Source: Ulota crispa
Taxonomy: Eukaryota > Streptophyta > Bryopsida > Orthotrichales > Orthotrichaceae
Assembly: GCA_963920765.1 (NCBI GenBank)
Contig: OY987249.1
Coordinates: 12,338,817-12,402,816, forward strand
Direction of reading: 5' to 3'
Length of the DNA: 64,000 nt
The notes below the pieces were generated by a model. The model was not told the origin of the DNA and ran no database searches. It saw only the letters and a program-made list of their open reading frames with translations. This document shows positions 47,729 to 57,696 of this stretch, in pieces (position 1 is the stretch's first letter; each line of letters starts with the position of its first letter). Made by a program: the position numbers and the translations under genes.

Positions 47729-49501
47729 TTCATATTATATCGACCGCTACAAAGTTAACATGAAGTCAACATCAGTAAGATCTCAATCTAATGCTCTACT
47801 GCTCTACTCCTTCAACTCTCAACCATGTCAAAGGAATCTCACGAACTCTTGGGTTGACATTGTTTCGACATCAAAGGCATACTATCGTACGAAAGTTGTG
47901 CTATCAATTTCTCCACATCAGTTTCATACAATTTTAACAGCATATCACGTGATTGTGATGCGAAATCTTTCGTTCATAGAAACAATGTAAAACCGAACAA
48001 TGAAGCTTGTGATCTACATTAGCTGAGTTTTAGCAAGTTTTGCAAACGTCGAAAAAAAAAGGCAAAAGAAACAGGGGTCATACCCGGATCACTTGGGTGA
48101 AGTTGGGATCCTCCTCTTCGCCCAGGAACCGTCTGTTGAGGATCATGCATGCGTGACAGCACGTTGGAGGTCATGATGTATAAGTGTTTGTTGAGTTGGG
48201 TTGGAGCTAGCGCCTCACGGAATAATCTTCAGCAGCGTGGACGCCATTTCATCGCATCATATATGGCTGAACGCTTGCCAGACATTAGCTCTGCCATCAT
48301 GATCTTTTGTAGGTGTTGAGTCACGGGCATGATGTCGTGCAACGCGATGTTTGTGATGAAAAGAGATTGCCAAGCCAAAGTGGCAAATGCACACTCAGCT
48401 CAAGACTTGAAAATTTTGACTAGAAAATATGTCAAATTTAATGATTGTCAACATGATGCTTTAGAACTCAAACCAAGACCTACTAAGACGCATGCTCAGA
48501 GTTTTTTTGGTCTCTAGTTCCATTACCCACTTTGAGTCGTGTACAATTTAAACCAAAATCAAAGACTATTAGAATCGGTACAAATTCCGGAACATATTGT
48601 CCTAGATTTGCCCCTGAAAAGAGCTATTCTCAATACAACAATTGGAGGCAGCGCTCCCGAGGCACGGAGGGTGATAGTACTGCGCACCTCCAGGCCGTAT
48701 GACCTCGACAGATCGGGTCGGCAGGCGCAAGGAGAAATTGACATCCTGGAACTTGAGGAACTCTTTGACAGCCTCGGCCGAGGTTGCCACAATACATAGG
48801 CGCTGCCCAACCACACCGACATCACCGGCCCATGCTTCTGGACCAATTTGTGCAAATTCTTGTGGGCTGCGTGCCCAGCAAGTGCAATGACCCCACGACG
48901 GGCCACGCTCTCGATCCCAGCTGCAGCTTCAACTTGGATTGCCCCCAGAGCAGCCTGCTGACATGAATCCCCAACAGCACCACTGCCACGACCTGCACGC
49001 ATTCACTCGTGGGCCGTGTGTCATTAGTTACACTAGGCTCCAAGCATATTTTATACTACAATCCTATCCTCAAACGTTCTAGCCCTTTGCTAGCGTTTCA
49101 AACTGCAGTTCTGACAATATTTCATTGCTCGTTCTTGAAGAACCAACTTCGTCGACACCAATTACCTAGAAGAATCGATGGCTAGTGTACAACCGGCTAG
49201 CATTTCGATCATTTCTTATGGAATGTCCATTCGAAACCGCAATTTTTCATAGCCATTTCAAAGTACAAAAGAAATGGCGTCCTTGCAGAGGAATGACAGA
49301 AGTGAAGGTCGTCTTAGTAATACCGGCAAAGAGCACGTTAAACGACGCTCATTGATTAGCTTAGGCCTTAGGGTGTGTATTTACTGGATTTTACACAACA
49401 GAAGATGTGCGACATCGGAGGCTGGAGAAAACTTGAACGAAAGGTAAGGAGGCTAGAAGAGCTTGACATACCACGAGGAGATCCTCAGCGGTGAATGTCA
49501 T

Positions 49502-49790
49502 TGTCGATGATGACACTATTGGCTGCATGCATGCAGTTGTCATGCAGTTGAGGATTTTAGTTCAGTGGTGCAGATTTCACAAATCCCACCCAGTAGTGCG
49601 GCGAGGCCGAGCTCTGGCAAGGTGCGCGCGCCTTCTTCAGACAAAGTGTCTTCTATGCAGATCGACCCCGTCATTTATGTTCGGAGACTCCGACAGCGGA
49701 ATTGCGGGTGAAAGATGCTTCACGCATCAATGGTGTATTGAATGTATGCATGTGGTGGACCTAGGTCTCGTAGAGGCTTGAGAGTAATGA
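49502..49790 (-). promoter_or_regulatory. Conserved 5' leader region of P450 B
   Basis: This is homologous to 28966-29265 of copy A (GGTGCAGATTTC.CAAATCCC, GGCGA.GCCGAGCTCT). Small indels are present. It is cut off on its distal side by the insertion that begins about 49819. Confidence 0.6.
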
Positions 49791-49818
49791 TCGGAATGAC
49801 CAGGCTATCTACAGTACA

Positions 49819-50765
49819 CCAAATAAACACCATATTCGTTACAATGAGAGAATGGGGACCTCTCAAAATAAACATGTTAGATTCTGACCAAAATCACTAA
49901 TTTTCATTCAAAATCACTAATTTCCATTTAAAATAGAGTTTTTAGCTCAATCGAGCTGAATTAACATAAAATCTCTCAATTTTAAGTCAAATTTGAATGG
50001 TTTAATGTCAATTCAGCTCAAATTGAGTTAAATGAACTTAACACTTTTCAATTTTAGATTGAATTTGAAAGAATTGAGCTGAATTGACCTAAAATCTTTT
50101 GTCCAAGTGACTTATTTTAGTTTGAATCTTGAGTATTTTACCTCTCATTTTATTGGAAAAATCTCATTAGAACAAACATAGTGTTAATAGTGCATTTAGG
50201 TTGCCATAACAATTAGGTTGCCTAGCAAAATTACCTCATGACTCAGCTATGGCCATTTGGAGAGGCTATAGTTATTCCTAATTTTGTATAAAGTTCTAGC
50301 TTTCGTGCGCCTTGATTTTTTATTCTTGTAGTTGTGCCCAATTTGTGCTTGCTTCCTTCAATGTTTATCATAATAATTCTTAACAAATTTATTGTAGTCT
50401 TGATAAATATTTAAATAGTGTAAAATGTCAAGAAATTAGTATGGGGCAACCTAAATGCAATATTGGGTGTACACCAAATAGTAATTTTGGTTGCCTTAAC
50501 AATGGCAACATTACCTCTATCATAACTCACCCATAGCCACTTGAAGGGCATGCAACTCTCTTTATGCTATGATAACTCCTAGTTTTGTATATAATTCTAG
50601 CTTCCTTGCTCCCTAAATTTGACACTTGTTGCACCCAATCTCTACTTGCTTCTTCCATTGTAATATCACACTAATCATTAAAAAAATGTTGTAATCTTGA
50701 TAAATACTTGAATAGTGTAAAATGTCAAGAATATAGTATTGAACAACCTAAATGCACTACTTGGT
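49819..50765. mobile_element. Insertion of two tandem TIR repeats in the B 5' flank
   Basis: Copy A runs directly from GCTATCCACAG to TAGACAAAATCAGCTGG; in B about 945 bases intervene. Two related units, about 50191-50462 and 50470-50765, each have GGTTGCC near the left and CAACCTAAATGCA near the right, with an interior CTTGATAAATA.TT.AATAG. 49840-50190 has repeated AATTGAGCTGAATT-type words. Confidence 0.55.
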
Positions 50766-50873
50766 GTAGACAAAATTAGCTGGCGGAAATTGGAGGAAAA
50801 TGAAAAAAAAAAACCGGTTGAAACTTGAAAAGACTGTTAAAAATCGGCTGGAGTTTCCAAAAATAGGACAGTG

Positions 50874-51523
50874 TTAACCCCTAAATGCCCAAGGCACCCA
50901 ATTTGGATGTTTGCAAAACTTTGAAGACAAATGAAATCTTATCAAAACACTATTTTTGGTATTTTCTTTTGAACACAAGTTTGTTTTGAAGTCTATTTTC
51001 AACATCATAAATCTGATTTTGAAAATGAATGTTCATGATTTTTCTATTCAAGATTTTGTACAAGGGTGTCCACTGCAATCTTGAGTTTTCTAGTATTGGA
51101 TCTTGAAAATGAGCCTCAAATACACTAGAGCTTGGAGAAAAATTTGCATTAGAAATTTATTTAAAAAACATATTGGAGAAAACTTTGAAAGCTATAAATT
51201 GATTGAGGTTAAACATGTAATGACCTTAAACCTCATATTTTTTTGATGACCAACTTTTTAGATTTGACATGTGAAATGAAAATTAGAAAACTTAAAGTCA
51301 CTTTTGCAGTTTTAACATTTTCATGTTCAAATATTATAATCTTTCAAACTATAAGTGATATTGTTATGTTTTTTTTTTCCATGTAACCTCTAACATGTCA
51401 AGTTTAAATTTGTACAGTTACATTTTAAAAAAACTTGATGAGATTTATGAAAAGATTAGTTGATTGTTCACTTTCCTGAAAATAACAAGAAGTTCATAAA
51501 GGCCTTGGACATTTAGGGGTTAA
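50874..51523 (+). mobile_element. TTAA element, type T2, in the B 5' flank (650 bp)
   Basis: The ends are TTAACCCCTAAATGCCCAAG and CCTTGGACATTTAGGGGTTAA (last 20 bases matching with one change). In copy A the flanking words (AAAATAAGACAATTTTAAG, then GGATCGTGCCCGGG) are contiguous, so this element arrived in B after the duplication, at a TTAA-like site. Confidence 0.88.
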
Positions 51524-51636
51524 GAGTTGTTTGGATCGTGCCCGGGAAAAACGGGTCACGAACTCGGGATCACCAAGCTAGTTTCAGCCGGTGAATCACA
51601 GAAAAATATCACCGCTGACATTTGCTCTGCATGAGA

Positions 51637-52582
51637 GCTCATTGTAGATCTGTAATTCTGTGTGATAACCCTCTCAAAGGCTCGTAACCATACTCCCCAA
51701 TGTACCGCAGGCTTGCAGATGTTTTCGTTCACCCTATTTCACCATTCACAAATTTTCACATTTTATAAAATAAAATTAGAATTTTACTATCTAGTTTTTA
51801 ATTCTTACTCAATCTCAGTCAAGCATACTTGATTTTGAGTTTTAGAAACCAAAATCTTATTTTTAGTGCATTATATTACATGATATTCATGGTTTTATAT
51901 GATAATTGATTAAAAAAATTGGTGAATTTTTGAGATTTGGTTGCATGGATGTGTAAGAAACGTCCATATGCACATCTTCAAAATCTCTATAGAAGGAATT
52001 TTGAAACTTTTTGGAAATGTTTGTTTGAAAAAAAGATATGCATGTGGATGTTGCCTACAAATCCGTGCAATCAAATCTAAAAAATTTCATCACCAATGTT
52101 TATTAATCAACTTTCTTGTAAAACCGTGATTTTGACACAATCATTTATCAGAAATAGGATTTTGGGTTTTAGTAATTGAAATTTGGAAAGCTTGATCAAG
52201 ATTGCATGAGGATCGCATACTAACAATGTGAGGATGAAATGTCAATTATATTCTTTGTTATACATACTTCTTTGAATACCATAAAAGGGTGGTACATAGA
52301 TTTTCTTGAGGGTACTGTACATGGAAAGCTAAAAAACATTGTACAAGAAAAGCCAAAAAACAATAAAAAGTCAACCGAATGAAATGTGCAAAGAACCAAA
52401 TGAAATCTAAATCAAGTAATCAACCTGCTAAGAACTGACTAAATTTTTGAGAAGCTTCTAATTATATTGCAAGTATATAGGGAATATCAGGTGCATTCAT
52501 TGAAACAACAGGATGAAACCGGATGAAAAAGAGAAATCTAGGCCTTTTGCCGAAGAAGCTCACAATCTCCCGGCACACTGGA
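51637..52582. mobile_element. Unclassified insertion in the B 5' flank (about 945 bp)
   Basis: Copy A reads GAGAGCTCAATCTCTGCGC without a break. In B, AGCTCA is followed by about 945 extra bases and then AGCTCAATCTCTGCGC resumes, so AGCTCA looks duplicated. No TIR or coding frame was recognised. Confidence 0.5.
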
Positions 52583-53033
52583 TCAGCTCAATCTCTGCGC
52601 ATATAATTAGAATTTTTAAATGTGGTTAGATTCTCTCGATAGCCCTGAAATTGGCACTGACTTTGCCGACATATATGACTTGCAATTGGGCTAAAAAATC
52701 GTATTTTTGCCAAAGTCACGTCTGTCAAGTGTCGAGGCTGACAAATCTGAAACTTGCAGTTGGGGAGTTTTTGGCGTCGACTTCCCTCACTGCACTGGTG
52801 GCCTGGATTCGGACATGGTGATCAGCGTTTTTCGATATCGATGTACAGTACAAGACAACATAAAGCCACAGTTCCTTCCAACCGTACGAGACGCTTATAG
52901 CACCCCGCATGGCCGCTTTACACTAGGTGTGAATGCCCTTTTAGGCCTTCAGGGGTCATGTCCCCGGATCCGTCATTGATTGTTTACAAACTGAAATTTT
53001 TGAAAAGTGAAGGTAAAGTATATCAAGTTACTG
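52583..53033 (-). other. Distal 5' flank of P450 B
   Basis: 52707-52985 is almost identical to 29665-29945 of unit A, far more so than neighbouring flank sequence. It includes GATATCGATGTACAGTACAA and GTACGAGACGC. It may be under constraint or recently homogenised by gene conversion. An open frame exists in both copies but its start and N-terminus differ, so it is not annotated as a gene. Confidence 0.55.
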
Positions 53034-53282
53034 AGCACCATATTTGTTAAATTGGGAAAAACAATCCATTTTGGGACTTCTGAAGGGTTTAGGTGATCAC
53101 CTAAAATCAAGCTTGCAGCATTTTTTTGGTACACGTGCCCTCACTTGAGGGGAGGGATTTGAGAGGGGAAAAACCTTAGTGGCTCAAATTGAATCTGATA
53201 TCTTTGAATTTGGTTTAAGGTAACTTTTTGGTGGAGTACAAAATGGTACTTCCGTTTTTCCAAATTTAACAAATATGGAGCT
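53034..53282. mobile_element. TIR MITE, family M3 (about 249 bp)
   Basis: The ends are CACCATATTTGTTAAATTGG and CCAAATTTAACAAATATGG. The interior matches 22568 and 35465 (GGTGATCACCTAAAATCAAG). Confidence 0.8.
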
Positions 53283-56210
53283 TTTAATTAGTTGTTAGTT
53301 TGTTGCTTGTTAACACTTAACACCATTCTTAGAGGCACTGTATAAAGCTTTACACTAGGGGTGAAGGCCATGAAAATTTGGGGCCATTTTAACCAAAATT
53401 GAAGTCCAAATAGTCTTGAGAACGGCCCAAGTGCCAATTATAATATGACTTTGTGAGAACAACGAGGGTTAATTACCTTGTTTGTGAAAGGCCTTGTGAT
53501 CAATGAGTTAAGGTCACGAGAACAAACTTTGAAAAACTCAAGAGAAAAGGAATAAAAAAGAGGTCAAGGAGAGTTGTTGATATTTTTAGTTCATCTTAGG
53601 ATATTGAGTATCTCAAAAGAAGGTTTGCTTTTCAAAAAACCAAATTAAATTTTTTTGACAATGGCCTCAAAGTCAAGAATTGGTTGCACATTTTTGGATG
53701 ATTCAACTTTGGAAGTTAGAGTCATGTCAAATATAAATTTTTAAACATCAAAACATGTTTTGAAAAATTAACCTTGACTCCTAGAGTCCTAGTAAGTGTA
53801 AATACCTTAGACCATTTTTAGAATATATCAACCAACCAAATGCAAACACTACGAATGTTAGAGGTTGGAAAGCACTCTCAACTTGCAGTGTAGAGCAACC
53901 CTCAATAAGTGGAAAATCTTTGCAACTAGAAGCTTAAAGGTCTTAGAATAAAAGTTGTAAAATTAGATTGGAGCTATTGGTTGCCAGTTTCTTTTTATCC
54001 ATGTGACAATTTCTAGACAAATATTTGTTGATTTGTGATGTCTCCTCACTAGTAAAATTTGGATTTCCCAAAATTCTCATGTTTTACCACTTGTCAAAAC
54101 ACAACTTTCGTTTTTCAAATTTGTTGTTTTTTAACATATTTCCATACATGATTTCATAACTAGTTTGTTATTTTTTGGTTTTCCCAATTCTAAATCGCCA
54201 TGGGAATTGATCTTAACTTAAGGGCCGGTTTACTCTAGATTTCACGTCCTACTAATATCTCACAATTCGGTTGATTAAGAGCCAAAAGTTGGGATTTGGT
54301 AGTTCATGTTGTATTCTAAGTCTCCATTCACAAGTACTTCTCAAAATCATAGTGGCAAAAAAAAGTGGGACTTTAGTTCAAACTGAACTCCTGTTTGCCA
54401 GAGCTCAGGTACTCGTTCTCAAAAAAAACTTAAAATTGCTATTTTTAATAGCTGATCTCAAAAACGATTTTTTTTCTGTTCTCTACAAACCTAACTATAG
54501 GACCTTGCATTAGACTTGTGCGAAAAGCAATTGTGAAATTTTCATGAGGTCTAGCCATACGGAATTATGGATTGAGAGACATGATGATCTGAAGTCAGAT
54601 TAAACAATTTTGTTGACCTCCTGAAATTTTTAGGCCCCTTTGATCACATGTGGTGAATGGGCGAAGGCGCAATCAGGCCATCCGGGTACCTCAAAAAGGG
54701 CCTATCAGACCTCCGGACAAGACTATTATTTTACTTGCATTAATGAGTCTTGATTATTCTTGTTTAGTGATAGAATTGAACTTGCAAGTGATGAAACATT
54801 TATTTTAAGCTTTCCTTATGTTATGACATTCATTTAGAAAGTGTTCCTTCCATCAAAAGGACTTTCTTGATTTTTTTTCACACTATAAAAGTGATTAGAA
54901 CCCAAATTTCCCAATCAAGGCTATTTTGACTTGTAATTTGTAATGACTCCCTGAAATGAATTATTAACATTTTAATCATTTTGACCATATGTGCACCTAG
55001 AAGTCTAGAACCAAGTATATGTGCATGCTTTTGCCGCTTTAAAAAACAATTACATATTTTTATTGTTCTTTATTGGACGTGGAAAAACTTGCATGAAATT
55101 GTCCCTAAAAGAATTCATAACAACTAATTTTAATAATGTATGGACTAATATACTTTAAATTCATGGACCATAGAAGCTTGCACAACTATAAATGCATTAA
55201 CCTAATTCCTACTAACCAAATATGTAGTCCGGATGAGTCCTTTACTTCATTTTGATGAAATGAAATAGTTCCAAAACTTCTCACAAATCACTCATTTGGA
55301 CATGATAACATTCATCATTTAAAAAAGTGCATTTTGTTTTCTACTAATCTACAAGTATAAGGAACTTCTTGTCAAAAAATAAATAGCAAAGCACTATTTG
55401 GTAAGATGTAATAAATAGCAAAAGTATCATGGATATGGCCAAATTAGGCCTAAGCAGTCCTTTCTAGTTACCCAATATTTCTATCTTGCAAATGTATTTT
55501 ACACTATGGATGTAGAAATTTTTTGTTCCATATTTTCTAAATCAAGTTAGGCATATTTTCACAAGCTTTCACGGTCAACAAAAACTTGGAACATTCCCTA
55601 ATATTATATGGGCTTGCGATTGCATTGCAAACTTGTGCCTAAAATTCACACTTCACTAAGTTAATTTTGCAAACCAATGTTTTTGAGGACTCACTTGAAG
55701 TATGGAAATCCAAATGCTGGATTGAAAGACTTTTACCAGCAATCACACAAAAAGATTTTTTTTTAAATAACCAATTTTCTAGTAGCTACTGCATGCCAAA
55801 AGCTACTAAATTTATGTAATACAACAATATATTTACTTAGTACACCATTGCTTTGCATGTGTTCCAATGAAAAGTCATGTTGTCATTGGTTGCCCTTGGG
55901 TGAAGTCAATGAAAAATAGCTTGCCTTACCTACCCTTGAACAAAGAAAACTTATAAAATCCCAATAAATTTTGAAGTGTAAATCTAGTTTCAATAGAAAT
56001 TTATAACTCTATGAAACCTTTGCAAAATTTTGTCTTTGAAAATAAAATAAAAAATGTTGATAAAAATTTATAATAGATTAAACTTGCCCAAAATCCATTT
56101 TGTCCCCTATAAGCGATGGGCCTTTCAGTGGTGAAGTTGATTAAGTTGTTCAACAACTTAACCAGTCAGCCCAAGTCCCACTATAATTTTTGCATGAAGA
56201 ATTCATGGCA
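53283..56210. other. B-unit spacer with relic elements, no gene
   Basis: 53375-53640 aligns with 30720-30860 and 32490-32600 of unit A on either side of the M8 insertion. 54095-54365 aligns with 390-500 plus 1935-2060 of unit D. 54400-54640 and 55930-56140 look like the two ends of an old T1 relic. 54651-55484 is an inverted, internally deleted M8 copy (CCAAATTAGGCCTAAGCAG). No gene is seen. Confidence 0.5.
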
Positions 56211-56213
56211 CCA

Positions 56214-57075
56214 GGGTCCGGGAAATATTTGAGATTTTTTGGTAGATTTTCTTCAATTCTTGTATTGAACTAGTTTATCCAAGGGCTCTTTTGGTTAATT
56301 TCTGTATTTCATACTACAGGGTAGTTGCATGATTGGTTGACCCAAAAACGGCGAATAAATTGCCATAAAAAGTCCATAATTTTGAGATTTCTACAAGTAT
56401 GGATCACAAAGTGTTTATTCTCCTTTATACAAATACGTGCATTATAAAAAAATAAAGACCAAGCCCATGAAGCCATTTGAAAGGCTTTTGCAATAAAAAA
56501 ATGAATAAACTAAAAAAATGTTAAAATCATTAAGATATTGCCGCCTAAACATTTAGCCTTAATTTGGGCACTAAAAAGTCCATAACTTTTATTGTGTATC
56601 ACTTGTCTAAAATTATAGCACGTTTTTGAAATACTTAAAAGATGCTAAATCACATATGTAGTCCCTATGTATGCATTATAGCTAACTTGATACATTATGT
56701 CTATCATTTTCATAGGATGCTATGAATGGGACAGTCCAAATATATGCATTGAAAAGTCCCTTATTTCTTAGATTATCAACTTTAACAGATATTGATTATA
56801 TATTTTGTTTCATGAACAAGTATAGAACATATTCACTAATTTAAAATGCTTCCAATCTCTTTCGTCTATAAGAAATAAGCCTTACAATCAAAAGATCTTC
56901 TTGAAAGTTGAATGGGACACGCATCTTGGGTCAATTGACTATGCAACTACCCTACAAGTAATTTTTTTTAAGATTTTAGATTAGATTTTAGCCAAAGTCT
57001 ATAAATTGCAAACGATTTTTTTTCAGTTCAATCAACTAGCATTGAACTAGCGGTCGGTTCTTCCTGGACCTTGCA
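56214..57075. repeat. Dispersed repeat M7 split by an M6 element
   Basis: 56214-56314 and 56957-57075 together match 17697-17925. The interrupting element is 56319-56952, with ends GGGTAGTTGCATGATTGG and CCAATTGACTATGCAACTACCC-like (one-sided changes). TACA lies directly on both sides, while the 17697 copy has TATA at the site, suggesting a 4-bp duplication. Confidence 0.65.
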
Positions 57076-57696
57076 TGGCACTTCTCCAATACTTATTTTG
57101 GTCTTAAGATCTGACAAAGCTAGAGTATAGCATTAAAGTAGAGAATGGAGCGTTGTCTACTTAGTATAAACCGCCTCTCTAAAGTCACCTTTGATGTTTT
57201 GACAAAGTCAAACGATGTGAAAAACATCTATTAGTAATATTGATATACTTTATAATTTACAATTGGAGAGAAAATAAAATAAAAGATCTATTCTTCACTT
57301 GGAGCAAAACTCCATGCCGGGCCAATATTGTAAACCCAAGAACAACAAAGAAGCTTGCATTACAAACTTTCTTGTTTTTCTTAGATTTTGAGATTTTGAG
57401 ACCACCGTGAAATTGATGGAAGTTTGCATTGAGGGCATTCACACTCTTGTCGGCCAAACAAGGTTAAAGTAGTATTTTTGATGTTAGACTTTAGGACATT
57501 TTCAAGTTCTCTTTATTATTTCACTATTTTTTCCACTATTTATATAATCATTTTATCAACAACACACAAATCTACACACATCATAGTGTCATCCTACAAG
57601 ATTTTCTTCCACAAAGATGGTCTTCCACCAACTCATGCAAGAATGCAATGTAAATTTGGGAGGGTTTTAGGGTTTAGGATTTAAACATAGAATGAG

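Larger units (their letters stand above)
43168..49501 (-). pseudogene. Cytochrome P450 copy B, pseudogene
   Basis: The five-exon structure matches copy A: 49501-49472, 48992-48688, 48350-48084, 46398-46108, 43785-43168. Lesions are clear. Exon 2 has two 1-nt deletions relative to A (305 against 307 nt), shifting frame near the GPVMSVWLG segment. The exon 3 acceptor reads AA instead of AG (48351-48352), and exon 3 has an internal deletion and a stop. The exon 4 donor is AT instead of GT (after 46108). In exon 5 TGA (43357-43359) replaces the second Arg of the haem loop, two codons before the cysteine. The I-helix Gly is Glu (AETSTT). Exons 4 and 5 keep exactly the lengths of copy A, so decay is mostly by substitution. 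Introns 3 and 4 are swollen by mobile elements. It cannot encode a working P450. Confidence 0.92.
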
